From: Eriocheir sinensis | Lineage: Eukaryota > Arthropoda > Malacostraca > Decapoda > Varunidae | Direction of reading: 5' to 3' | Assembly: GCF_024679095.1 (NCBI RefSeq) | Contig: NC_066509.1 | Location: forward strand, 12,044,169-12,108,168 | Length of the DNA: 64,000 nucleotides | In this document: in pieces, positions 9,958 through 20,060 of the stretch | Layout of the letters: each line of letters opens with the position of its first letter | Position numbering within the stretch: the stretch's first letter is position 1 | Translations under genes and position numbers: made by a program | Notes under the pieces: model-generated | Told to the model about the DNA's origin: nothing | Databases searched by the model: none | What the model saw: only the letters and a program-made list of their open reading frames with translations

Positions 9958-10328
9958 AGAGATCCTCCTCTTCTTCCTCTTGTGACCGATTGAAGATATT
10001 TATGCATTTTTCCCTTTATAAACGTCTGTCAGCCTATAATTACTAATACATTTATAAACATCTAACTATTAAAGATGCGTATGGTTAGTTATATAGGCCT
10101 ATAACTGTCTCTGAGGCCTAAATATGGGTGTAGAGAATTTGACAAGTCGCAGCCTCCTCCTCTTCCTCCTCTTGTGGCCGATTGAACAATTTGCCTTAAT
10201 TAATAACTATCAGTCTATAATTACTGAGACACTTATAAACACCTAATTATTAACGACATATGTAGTCAGTTAGATAGGCCTATGAGTGTCTCTGAGGCCT
10301 AAATATGGATGTACAGGATTTGACATAT
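9958..10328 (+). repeat. Tandem duplication of about 185 bp
   Basis: Two diverged units share CTCCTCTTGTGRCCGATTGAA, then CTATAATTACT, then ATAGGCCTATRA, then CTCTGAGGCCTAAATATGG. The first unit spans about 9958-10147 and the second about 10149-10328. Confidence 0.75.
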
Positions 10329-10334
10329 GCTGCA

Positions 10335-11612
10335 ACATGAGAATGACGAAGAAGGAATGATTAAGAGAAAGGAAGGAAGGAAGGAAGGAAGGAAGGAGGA
10401 AAGAGAGAGGTGATAAACTGAAGAGAAAGAGATAGAAGAGAATAAATAAAGAAGCTTGAGAATAAGAAGAAAGTATAATTAAGAGAAAGGAAGGAAGGAA
10501 GGAAGGAAGGTGATAAACTGGAGAGAAAGAGATAGAAGAGAATAAATCAAGAAGCTTGAGAATAAGAAGAAAGTGGAAGAGGGAAATAATTATAAGTGTT
10601 AACGAAAGAGAAGAGAAAGAAAGGAATTAAGGAAGAATTGATTGATTGATTGATTGATTGATAATTTATTGTTGCAAGTTTGATTAAAAAAGGAATGAAT
10701 TAAGGAAGAAAGACGAAGAAGGAATCAGAGAAACACGAAAGGAGAAACACGAAAGAGAGAAAATAAATGTGTGTTTAGAAAGAGAAGAGGAAGAAAGGAG
10801 GAGAAAAGAGACACGAAGAAGGAATAAGAGAAAAACGAATTAAGGAGAGAAAATATGATAAATAAAGAGGAATAAAGGCAGAAGAGGAGATAAATTAAGA
10901 ATGGAGGAATAAGGAAGAAGGCAGAAGAAGAATATATATTATTACAGTGTGTGAAAAAGGGGAAGAAGAGGAGACGTGATAATTAACTCTACATGTGTCA
11001 AAAAGTCGACGAAAGAAGGAAGAAGAAGAAGAAGAAAGGAATAAATAACAGAGAAGGACAAAAGAGATAATTAAAAAAGAGAATTGAGGAGATAAAGAAG
11101 AATAAACAAAGAATGGAAGCCTGAGAGGAGGACGAAGAAGGAAGAAGAAGAAGAAGAAGAAGAAGAGGCGTGTGTTTAGAAAGAAGGAAGAGGAGGAGGA
11201 GGTGATAACTTTACGTTTGGAGGAAGAGAAGAAGAAGAGGAGGAAGAGGAGGAGAAGAGGTAAAACTCCCCTCCATTGAGAATATAAGGAGAGGGAGAGA
11301 GAGAGAAGGAATAACTATACGTGTGGAGGAAAGAGGAAGAAGAGGAGGAGGTGGAGGAAAGAAGTGGAGAGAAAAAATAAGTGTTAATGGAGGAAAGAAA
11401 GAAGTGGAGAGCTAAAATTCCCCTCCATTGAGAATATAAGGAGAAGGAGAGAGAAGGAATAACTTTATACGTGTGGAGGAAAGAGGAGGAGAGAGAAGAA
11501 GTGGAGAGAAAGAATAAGTGTTAGTGGAGGAAAGGAGAGGAGGAGGAGGAGGAGGAGAGATCAGTATTCTCCCTCCCATGCTAATATAAGGAGAGGGAGA
11601 GTACCAGACCAC
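10335..11612 (+). repeat. Purine-rich region with two internal minisatellites
   Basis: About 1.3 kb of GGAAG, GAAGAA and GAGGA sequence. A unit of about 95 bp holding AGAAGCTTGAGAATAAGAAG is repeated at about 10410-10580. A unit of about 145 bp holding CCCCTCCATTGAGAATATAA is repeated three times at about 11265, 11415 and 11568. The last unit runs into the candidate first ELMOD exon. Confidence 0.85.
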
Positions 11613-11613
11613 C

Positions 11614-11630
11614 ATGATGAGGCTCTCCCT
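11614..11630 (+). CDS. ELMOD2: ELMOD candidate exon 1 (short coding start)
   Basis: CCACCATGATG is an excellent start context. Five codons plus two bases are followed by CCT|GTAAGT, a near-perfect donor at 11631. Joined to the acceptor at 12642 it completes a Leu codon and reads MMRLSLG before the Met at 12647, in frame. If not used, translation starts at 12647. Confidence 0.5.
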
Positions 11631-14600
11631 GTAAGTATAAGAAGCTATGTCGAGGCTTTACTTACATTACTTACCTAACACTTATATTTACTTGGACTTA
11701 TTTTTTTGATGCGGTGTGAGGTCAGGACGGACCCCATATAAGCCCCCCCCCCCCTACTTACTCCCTGACAGCTCCCCACTTACAGCCTCCCACTTACAGC
11801 CTCCCACTTACAGCCCTCCACTTACCATGACGGCCCCACACTTACCACGACAGCCCTCATGACGGTCACCCCCCTAACAGCCCTTACTAACCATGATGGG
11901 TAGATTAGGTTACATTTACTTTGGTTTGGTTTGTTCAGGTTGGGTTAGATTATATTATGTCAGGTTAGGTTAGATTAGGTTAGGATAGATTAGATAAGTT
12001 ATATATATAGTTTTATTTATTTTTTATTTATTTATTTATTTTTTTTTTTTTACATTCCCACCTATACCGCTGGCAGGCTTTCTTCAGGGGCCAGATGGTC
12101 GGTCCAAGCCCATCATGGCGCAGGAATTTTTTTTATAGTGGCGCCAGTTCATGGCTGATGCTGTCTCCCGGAACTCATTCTTGATCCACTGGACAGTTTC
12201 TTCTAGAGTCCGGGTTGATGGGTGGTCTTCAGGACAGCATATGGGTAGTTTTAGGCCACTCGGCGGTGACTGAAAAATCCCAGGTGGTAGCGTGGGGGTT
12301 CGAACCGATGTTGTCCATGGCGTGGTGAATGTGAGCCTAGCACGCTAACCACTCAGCCACCGCCTACCCAAAGGAGGATTAGATTAGTCAAGCTTAATTG
12401 GTTCTGATAAATACCTGTGATAGGCTTTGTAATGGACATACGTATTCTCCTTTACTTACATTTTTATTAACTTACGTTTATACAGACTTACACATAATAG
12501 CTTTTATATACCGGTAAATATTTATCTATACTAAAGTAACAGTATTTCCTAGTATTTATATAAACATTCACTCATATACGTACTAAACTAACCCTTTCGT
12601 AGTCACATGTTTTGTCATCTTTAACCTCTTCTTCTCCGACAGAGGCATGTTTGGTCTCATCTGGACAACCCTGTACTGGTGGCTGCGGCCGCTGGTTAAG
12701 TGGGTCCTGCGGCGCACCACTGGCCTGTGTGAGCTCCAGCGCGTGTGTTACGGCGAGCAGAAGGGTGCGACGCGGACCTGTGGCGTGGGTGTGTTAATGT
12801 TATGTTTCGTATTGGTTATAATTATTTGTGGGTTATATATTTTTTTTTTCTTGTTCTAGTTTTGTTTCTTTCCTCTCCTCTTCCTTTCTTCTTTCTCTCC
12901 ATCTCTTCTCTCATTTCCTCTCTCCCATTTTCATTCCCTCCCTCTTTCCATTAACTCCCTTCTCCATTTCCTTTCCTCTTTCTCCTCCCTCTCCCCATTC
13001 CTTCCACCTTCCCTCCCTCTCTATCTCTTACCCCTTCTTTCCTCCCTCTCCCCTTACCCTCCACCTTCCTTCTCTCTTACTACCTCTCCTCCATTCCTTC
13101 TACCTGTCCTCCCCCTTTCCATTACCTCCTTTCTCCTTTTCCTCTCTCTCTCACTTCATCCTTTCATCTCTCTCCTCTTCCCTCCCTCCCTGACACATCC
13201 CTTCTCTCCCTCCCCACAGAGTTCTCCCTCCAGCACAGCCGCAGTCCAGAGATCCAGAAGTGCGTCAAGTACATCGACGGGAAGTGCCAGGAACGCAGCC
13301 TCAGCCAGGAGCTCATCTACTATGTCGTCTTTGCCATCGTCAAGATTAAGGGCATCAACACCAAGGCTCATAAGGGGTGAGGAGAACGGTTTATTTATTT
13401 GTTTATTTATCCAAGTACATTCTAACACCATCATGCATTCCTTATCTCTTTTCAAGCCTTTTCCAACCTCGTCATACTTTAACCTGATCTTACTGAACCT
13501 ATTACCAAACCCATTCTAACCTGACCTTGCCTAACCTCATCCAAGCCTTCCTAGCCTCACCATCAAGCCTTTTCTAACCCCATCATCCATTAGTCTGACC
13601 TTACCTAACCTCTATTCAAGCTTTTACTAACCCTGTCATCCATAAACAACCTAACCTAACCTAACCTTACCTAACCTCCATCCAAGCCTTCCTAGCCTCA
13701 CCATCAAGCCTTTTCTAACCCCATCATCCATTAATCTAACCTTACCTAACCTCTATGCAAGCTTTTTCTAACCCTGTCATCCATAAACATAACCTAATGT
13801 AACCTAACCTTACCTTACCTAACCTTACCTTACCCAACCTAACCTAACCTTACCTAACCTCCATCCAAGCCTTCCTAGCCTCACCATCAAGCCTTTTCTA
13901 ACCCCATCACCCATTAGTCTAACCTTACCTAACCTCTATTCAAGCTTTTACTAACCCTGTCATCCATAAACCTAACCTAACCTCTTCCAAGCACTCTCTA
14001 ACCCTTTCATCCCTCCCCAGGTTCTCCGATGTGTTGGGTGAGTGCCTGACGCAGATCTGGGGTTACCGACAGCTGGTGGCGGAGGTTGAGGCGCGGCGCA
14101 AAGAGCCTTACGATGCTGTCAACCCCCAACACGAACAGAAGCTGAAGGCACTCTGGGACCACATGATGCCAGACACGCACCTGGAGGTGACACTGAGGCC
14201 CTTGCTCCCATGTTACAAGCTCTCCCTTCACTCCTATGTTACAAGCTCTCCCTTCCTAGGCCATAGATACTTGATGCACTCTCTCCCTTATGTTTTATGG
14301 TAAAAGCTCTCCCTTCCTAGGCCATAGACACTTGATGCACTCTCTCCCTTCACTCCTATGTTAAAAGCTCTCCCTCCCTAGGCCATAGACACTTGATGCA
14401 CTCTCTCCCTTCACTCCTATGTTAAAAGCTCTCCCTTCCTAGGCCATAGACACTTGAAGCACTCTCTCCCTTCACTCCTATGTTAAAAGCTCTCCCTTCC
14501 TAGGCCATAGACACTTGATGCACTCTCTCCCTTATGTTTTATGTTAAAAGCTCTCCCTTCCTAGGCCATAGACACTTGAAGCACTCTCTCCCTTCACTCC

Positions 14601-15054
14601 TATGTTAAAAGCTCTCCCTTCCTAGGCCATAGACACTTGATGCACTCTCTCCCTTCACTTCTATGTTCAAAGCTCTCCCTTCCTTACTCTCATAATAAAG
14701 AAAAAAGAATAGCTATACAAATGGATAAAGTTGTTGAATATAAAAGAAAGAAAGCTAGAAAGGAAGAGGGAAGGAAGGAGTAGGATAAGGAGAGAAAGAA
14801 GAAATGTGTAGAAAAAGATACAAAAAAAATATGAATCACTTACAAAATAAATAAATGGATAAAATATAATAAATAAAGCTGTTGATGTGACCTGACCTGA
14901 CCTGAGCTCCTCCCTGCCAGGCACGGGTCACCAAGCAGTGGCAGATGATTGGCTTCCAGGGCGACGACCCACAGACTGACTTCAGAGGCATGGGTGTGCT
15001 GGGCCTGGAGAACCTGCTGTGAGTGGATTCATTCATTTATTTTGTTTTATTTAG

Positions 15055-15109
<55 letters not shown>

Positions 15110-16400
15110 TTCACCACCAAGGCCTGATCAGGAGCTGGACTTGTCACTACCAGCCAGTACCCTCCCAATTATATCACGGCTCATTATGGTGTATCTCTGG
15201 GTGTTGGCGGGACCTTCACACATCACACTCCCTTGGTCCCCCATGCTCAAGGTGGGACAGTAACCACTCCTTGGCAGTGGAAAAACCTTGGCTGAGTGAG
15301 ACTTGACCCTGAGGCTGAGCAGAATGTTTTACCAGAAGCCTTTTGTAATAAATTTGTGTAGTGTCTTATCTGTGCATCCTCAACCCCAACTAATGCTGTG
15401 CTCCCTCGGCAGGTTCTTCGCAGAGCAACACAACAGCGCAGCGAGACACGTGCTGGCCAGGTCACTACATCCAAAGTGGGGGTGAGTTGACCTGACCTCA
15501 CTAGTAATAGGAATAATATAGTATAGTCACTGTGAACTGGGTTGACCCACAAGCCTTCTCTTCCTTCAGTTCTTTCCTTCCTCCTTCCTCTCCTCCTCCT
15601 TAACTACACATTCTCAAACACACATCAGCATTTCTTTCCTCCTTCCTTCAAGCCTTCTCTTCCCTCATTTCTTTCCTTCTTTCTTCCTCTCCTCTCCTCT
15701 CCTCCTTAACTAAACATTCTCAAACACACACCAGCACTTCTTTCTTTCCTCCTCTTCCTTCCTCTCTTCTCTCCCTTCCTTCATAGCTAAGGGAGATAGT
15801 TATGATATAGGTTGGTATTGTCAAACGCTTCTGCCTCTCAAAGTAACTATTTCCAAAGGCCAAAAAGGAGATAAATCCTGTTCTAATGAGTGTTCTTTTA
15901 GGTTTAGTGTACAGAAGAAGGGTCAAACTACCACCAGGGTCATTAAAGTACCCCTGGAAATGCCCACAACTCCTTCGAAAACCTTGTTAAATGTGTGTGC
16001 TCAACTAAGTCACTAGGGCACCACTATCAAATCTGGCACCATTAAGTCTATGGTCCTAGTAAACCTATGGCATTACTAAGTCTATTATTGCATTACTCAA
16101 GTCACTATGGCACCTTTAAATCTATATGGCACCCTAAATTCCCTTCTGGCATCCCCTCAATCTCGCCTCTTCTCCTCGTGTTGGCAGGTATTCGTTCGCC
16201 ATCGTGGGCATCAACATCACACACCTCGCTTACAGCCTCCTGCTCGCCGGGGATGCAAAGACGCACTTCTACAATGCCTCCAAGCGCTTTCTGGAGGTGC
16301 GGGCGTTCCACCAATTCTACTGCCACCTCTTCTTTGCCTTCGACGAGATGTGGCGGCAGGAACGGCCTCGCGACATCATGGAGTTCTCGCGCGTAAGGGA
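11614..16400 (+). CDS. ELMOD2: ELMO domain-containing protein, ELMOD1/2 type (spliced; C-terminus in gap)
   Basis: Joined exons 12647-12788, 13220-13376, 14021-14186, 14921-15018, 15413-15481 and 16188-16400 give 281 codons in one uninterrupted frame with matching intron phases; a probable extra exon is 11614-11630. ELMOD proteins are GTPase-activating proteins for ARF-family GTPases including ARL2. The GAP signature W-x3-IGFQG-x2-P-x-TDFRGMG is complete in exon 14921-15018, including the Arg taken as the catalytic finger. Other family blocks are a hydrophobic, aromatic N-terminus (FGLIWTTLYWWLRPLVKWVL), GLCELQRVCY, PYDAVNPQHEQKL, HPKWGYSFAIVGINITHLAY and FHQFYCHLFFAFDEMW. Human ELMOD1/2 have about 290-335 residues, so roughly 15-40 C-terminal residues are missing into the N gap at 16401. 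IMEFSRVRE before the gap resembles ELMOD1; other parts match both paralogues equally. All acceptors have pyrimidine tracts. This is the best-supported cellular gene in the window. Confidence 0.95.
12039..12370 (-). mobile_element. tRNA-derived SINE, copy 1, in ELMOD intron 1
   Basis: On the minus strand the element begins with a tRNA-like head: box A-like GGCTGAGTGGTTAGCG (complement of about 12343-12358) and box B GGTTCGAACCC (complement of about 12296-12306). It continues with a body of about 230 bp and ends in poly(A), seen as the T run at 12040-12050. A second copy in the same orientation is at 50890-51210. Pol III transcription and LINE-driven mobility are family knowledge. Confidence 0.85.
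12643..12788 (+). CDS. ELMOD2: ELMOD exon with Met at 12647
   Basis: Acceptor CTTCTTCTCCGACAG ends at 12642. It encodes the hydrophobic N-terminus (FGLIWTTLYWWLRPLVKWVL) and GLCELQRVCY, a family block. The donor is TGG|GTGTGT at 12789; earlier GT choices would give a stop or a wrong phase. Phase 1 at the exit. Confidence 0.9.
12790..13219 (+). repeat. ELMOD intron: pyrimidine-rich
   Basis: Intron of about 430 bp composed mostly of CTTCC/CTCCC pyrimidines and ending in CTCCCTCCCCACAG. The long Ser/Pro/Phe frames inside it are artefacts. Confidence 0.9.
13220..13376 (+). CDS. ELMOD2: ELMOD exon (residues about 48-100)
   Basis: Encodes EFSLQHSRSPEIQKC through GINTKAHKG. Entry phase 1, exit phase 2, donor AGG|GTGAGG at 13377. 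It corresponds to the variable linker between the N-terminus and the ELMO core. Confidence 0.92.
13490..14010 (+). repeat. ELMOD intron: telomere-like AACCT repeats in higher-order units
   Basis: CCTAACCTAACC and related pentamers, the complement of the arthropod TTAGG telomere motif, alternate with a block CAAGCCTTCCTAGCCTCACC seen near 13540, 13685 and 13866. The arrays are degenerate. A related (TTAGG)-like patch on the + strand is at about 11930-11995. Confidence 0.85.
14021..14186 (+). CDS. ELMOD2: ELMOD exon (start of ELMO core)
   Basis: Encodes GFSDVLGECLTQIWGYRQLV, PYDAVNPQHEQKL and LWDHMMPDTHLE. Acceptor CATCCCTCCCCAG, donor GAG|GTGACA at 14187, exit phase 0. Confidence 0.95.
14202..14690 (+). 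repeat. 61-bp minisatellite in ELMOD intron
   Basis: The block CTAGGCCATAGACACTTGA recurs every 61 bases (GGCCAT at about 14259, 14320, 14381, 14442, 14503, 14564, 14625). Each unit carries CTCTCCCTTCCTAG, a pyrimidine tract plus AG that resembles a 3' splice site. Confidence 0.95.
14921..15018 (+). CDS. ELMOD2: ELMOD exon with the GAP signature
   Basis: Encodes ARVTKQWQMIGFQGDDPQTD followed by FRGMGVLGLENLL. All invariant positions of the ELMO GAP motif are present. Acceptor CTCCTCCCTGCCAG, donor GCT|GTGAGT at 15019, exit phase 2. Confidence 0.96.
15057..15108 (+). repeat. (TG)26 microsatellite in ELMOD intron
   Basis: Pure TG dinucleotide run about 40 bases after the donor of the GAP-motif exon. 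Confidence 0.95.
15413..15481 (+). CDS. ELMOD2: ELMOD exon (FFAEQHNSAARHVLARS)
   Basis: A 69-nt exon with acceptor CTCCCTCGGCAG and donor GGG|GTGAGT at 15482. It matches the family block with YFAE/FSE, then HxxLxRSxHPKxG. Entry and exit phases fit both neighbours. Confidence 0.93.
15832..15999 (+). repeat. Dispersed repeat (about 170 bp), copy in ELMOD intron
   Basis: CCAAAGGCCAAAAAGGAGAT, CAGGGTCATTAAAGTACCCC and AAATGTGTGTGC are matched at 59577-59748, with a partial copy at 59395-59526. I do not recognise the family. Confidence 0.75.
16005..16135 (+). repeat. Degenerate short tandem repeat (TATGGCACC...AAGTC)
   Basis: GGCACCATTAAGTCTATGG-type units of about 20-23 bases recur four to six times in the last ELMOD intron, about 50 bp before its acceptor. 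Confidence 0.6.
16188..16400 (+). CDS. ELMOD2: ELMOD last visible exon, truncated by gap
   Basis: Acceptor CTCGTGTTGGCAG. Encodes YSFAIVGINITHLAYSLLLA, FHQFYCHLFFAFDEMWRQE and IMEFSRVRE, which runs into the gap. A GTAAGG inside the last codons could be a donor, but the family continues R-V-R-E-K, so I read it as coding. Confidence 0.93.
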
Positions 16401-16500
16401 NNNNNNNNNNNNNNNNNNNNNNNNNNNNNNNNNNNNNNNNNNNNNNNNNNNNNNNNNNNNNNNNNNNNNNNNNNNNNNNNNNNNNNNNNNNNNNNNNNNN
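16401..16500. other. Assembly gap, 100 N
   Basis: Exactly 100 N, the conventional size for a gap of unknown length. It hides the ELMOD C-terminus, stop codon and possibly its 3' end. Confidence 1.
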
Positions 16501-17425
16501 CCATCATTCAAATAAGTGTTTTTGTCCTTGTTTGTCAATTATTCCCCTTGTTTTTGTCGTTTCGGTGTGTGTCTGGAACGAGTCACTTTTGCATGTGAAA
16601 GGAAGGGGAATGGAGAGAGGAGAAGGAAAGGGGAAGGGAAGTTGACAGTCGAGGAAAGAAGTAAATTATGGGAGAGAAAAGAAAAAGGATAGGGAGGAAG
16701 GACTAAGAAGAAGGGGAAGAGGAAGAAGCTGGAGAGGAAGGAGAGTATGGACCTAGGGGAGGACGGAAAAGGACTGAGGGAGAGGAAAAGGAAGAGAAGA
16801 AATAACAGGGAGGGAAGAGGAAGGCAGGCTGGTTGGTCTGAAAACACTCCCAACACCGCCCAAGTAAAAAAGGTGCTGGCGTGATGTTAGTTTATGCTCT
16901 CATTCACTTGGGCCCCTAAGGAGAGGGTCTCTTTTAATATTACTTAACCTCTCGACTTTGTAATCATACTTCAAATTATGAGTTTTAAATCCACATATGA
17001 CGCTTGACTTCCCATTCCAACCCGAACCTGGACTCACGCATTAGCAGAGACAGGGACTCTGGGAATATGGAATAACACGAATTGATCCTCTCATGAAATA
17101 TACAAAATATCCTTAATTTTGCACTCAGGTACATTTCTGGAAGAAATTGCTAAATTGCTCAGGAAAAAAGCAGACAACCAACCTCGTCTGGAAATTACCA
17201 CAACTAATAGAAACATTAAGCAACATAATTCCACCAATCACATGACTCGGCGAGGATGATTTGATAAAGGATATGTATAAAACAGCCGTGAAACTTATAT
17301 ATGTATTTCACGTATACCTTCGCTCCCTTTCACCGGGCTCAGGATACGGGCGTGCAGGGGCTGTGACCAGGAGGGATGAATGGTTGGCCGCCCGACGCCT
17401 CGCCAAACACTTCACCCTCTACCAC
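16501..17425. other. No gene recognised; purine-rich 16590-16830
   Basis: After the gap comes a GGAAG/GAGAGG-rich stretch to about 16830, then mixed AT-rich sequence. It may contain the ELMOD 3' UTR, but nothing identifies it. Confidence 0.5.
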
Positions 17426-17745
17426 CGCTGCATACCGTCCTTCACTGGAGAGTCACCAATACACACGTTCATAGCACCTGCACTACAACCTCCACTACAC
17501 CGCTGCCTCCCGTCCTTCACTGGAGAGTCACCAATACACACGTTCATAGCACCTGCACTACAACCTCCACCACACCGCTGCCTCCCGTCCTTCACTGGAG
17601 AGTCACCGATACACGTTCTGCACCTGCACTACAACCTCCACCACACCGCTGCCTCCCGTCCTTCACTGGAGAGTCACCGATACACACGTTCATAGCACCT
17701 GCACTACAACCTCCACTACACCGCAGCCTCCCTTCCTTCACTCGT
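17426..17745 (+). repeat. 75-bp minisatellite, about 4.3 units
   Basis: Units begin CCGCTGCCTCCCGTCCTTCA at about 17425, 17500, 17575, 17646 and 17720. One unit lacks 4 bases. Because 75 is divisible by 3, two frames stay open across it and give Thr/His/Pro-rich repeats of 25 residues. I see no start, splice or homology support for translation. Confidence 0.9.
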
Positions 17746-17759
17746 CAACGACAGTACAC

Positions 17760-18750
17760 ACATTCACTGCACGTGCTGCGGCCAGGAAGCGGTACGATCT
17801 TGGGGTCTACTTCCTCATGTATACTTCGGTGTGAATTTTGTATATGAGGAATGGTGGCCAGACGCTGGAGTGGTACGCATAGATTAAGTTTTTATTCTGC
17901 TCATTTTGCCACTTTCATTCACCAGGAGTCTGTGCGGTTTTGGGTTCCTACTTTCACGGGTACACTGATGTGAATTTTGTATATGCAGAAAGGCGGTCAA
18001 GTATATAGAGTGGTTCGCATAGATTGACTTTCCATTCCTTTATTTTTACGATTGTTATTCACCAAAGGATTGAAACCCATCCTGGCATGCGCTAGATCTT
18101 GGTTACAGGAACTGGATTTCATTAATGCAATTCCAGTGAGCCATTTTCAGTGCGTTATCTGAATATTCACTCTGCAAAACCTCGAATTATTTAAACATCG
18201 CGTGAACTCCATCCCGCCCTGGAGCCGATGTGGAGGAGGTCATGGTGGGAATACACAAACCATTTAATCGGACATACCAGCCGGCAATTCCTGACAATGT
18301 ACACCCAACGGCATTCCCGGCGTATCCAATCCTCCCCTGCTGCAGTTTCACCTTCACTTCTTGGCCTTCACCTCTTTCGATACTTAAAATATTTTCTCTA
18401 TAAGGCTTTCAATTCTTCCTTCACCCCCTTCATCAACTGTCTAGTCAATAGTTATCTCCGGCAAGGTCATTCATGTCAATTGGAACACGCCTCCGCCTGA
18501 TGAAATGACAAATGCTAAACGGAGCGACACACAGAAACTCAATCGCGCAATACATTAGCTGATTATGTTTCACGTGACGGCAAAAGGCTTTTAATGATCC
18601 ACTATTTTGCAAACTGATCACACTCACTCCACTCTGCTCCACCAGTACCTCCATCCCGTCCACCTCCACTCTACAACTGCCAACGTCACATAACAGTTTT
18701 CCCTCTCCATTTCAATGCTGTTTCCTTCCATCCTTTCCACCATATCCACC
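17760..18750. other. No feature recognised
   Basis: Unique-looking sequence without recognisable domains, repeats or splice-bounded exons. TGTGAATTTTGTATATG occurs twice (about 17829 and 17971) in a weak local duplication. Confidence 0.5.
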
Positions 18751-18751
18751 A

Positions 18752-19064
<313 letters not shown>

Positions 19065-19109
19065 ATATACAGTCACAAGTTATCTCGCTCTGTTTCAATG
19101 ATAATTCCC

Positions 19110-19490
19110 TTTGCATCCCTTCTATTATACCAATGCGAAGATTCTTTACAAACCTTGCTACCAGAGGCAAGGTGCTTGACCACCTACTCTTCATGCGGAT
19201 CCACAAATAACCGCTGAAACTTCAGAGATCTGAGCAGTCCGAGTTCACGCGACATAAGTCGATAACTGATCATATGCAAGCTCTTCGCGTACGGGTGGAG
19301 CGCTGACGTTATTTTCGACAGGTGATGCTGTAGCCTATGCCGATCTAAGGAAAGCGTTTGATTCAGTGCATCGTGAATCACTCTGAGATTTCCTGCGACT
19401 CTGTGGCATTCCTGCAAAGATCGTTGAACTGTTGACCGACGTCTACTCTCGAAGTGCGAGTGATGTGGTGTGTGTGTTGGGTGTGTGTGC
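19110..19490 (+). mobile_element. LINE reverse-transcriptase fragment
   Basis: Shifting frames read [17 protein letters not shown], then [17 protein letters not shown] and DHMQALRVRVER, then AYADLRKAFDSVHRESL and FLRLCGIPAKIVELLTDVYS. These match the RT fingers/palm around the first catalytic Asp (the YADLKKAFDSVHRE block). At least two stops and one frameshift interrupt it. It stops where TG-rich sequence starts. Confidence 0.85.
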
Positions 19491-19516
19491 GTGTAGGGGG
19501 GGTTATATCCAACTTC

Positions 19517-19519
19517 TGT

Positions 19520-19560
<41 letters not shown>
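19517..19560 (+). repeat. (TG)n microsatellite
   Basis: TG run of about 44 bp at the 3' side of the LINE fragment; TG-rich sequence begins already near 19465. Confidence 0.95.
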
Positions 19561-19561
<1 letters not shown>

Positions 19562-19894
19562 CCTTGACCCCTTTGCAGGAACACTCCATAAAGAACAATC
19601 GCTCTAAATTTATTTATCGTGGAATAATAACTTTTCTCGGGAAGACTTTTAAAGGGTTAGCGAAAAAGTCTTCAAGATTGCGTGGAAGCTTTCCGTAATG
19701 TGATTGATTTCGGAGATTTAATGAAAAACGATGATTTTCCTCGCTCTTAAAGGGGAGACTTTTAAGAAGAGAAGTGTGGAGTGGAATACAGAGCTTAGAG
19801 GAGTAAAAATTGCGTCTCCACTATACGAGGCGTCAGTCCATAAAAGCTTGTGGATAAGAATGTAAAAAAAATAACAACACATCCAAAACGGGAC

Positions 19895-19985
<91 letters not shown>

Positions 19986-19999
19986 GTAACAATAATAAC

Positions 20000-20058
<59 letters not shown>
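19895..20058 (+). repeat. (AAT)n microsatellite, about 164 bp
   Basis: AAT/TAA trinucleotide run with small GGTAAC and AAC interruptions. It gives poly-Asn, poly-Ile, poly-Leu and poly-Tyr artefact frames. Confidence 0.95.

Positions 20059-20059
<1 letters not shown>

Positions 20060-20060
<1 letters not shown>

Noticed and set aside
11583..11589. ATATAAG as TATA box of ELMOD
   Set aside because: The same motif recurs in each unit of the local purine minisatellite, and a start 30 bp later would fall on the ATG itself.
12296..12358. True tRNA gene from box A and box B
   Set aside because: No complete cloverleaf; the boxes belong to a repeated SINE with body and poly(A). The same holds for 39007-39061, 51149-51210 and 61665-61712.
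14202..14690. Regular 61-bp repeat resembling a CRISPR array
   Set aside because: The whole 61-bp unit is repeated with no unique spacers, it lies in an intron of an animal gene, and no cas genes exist.
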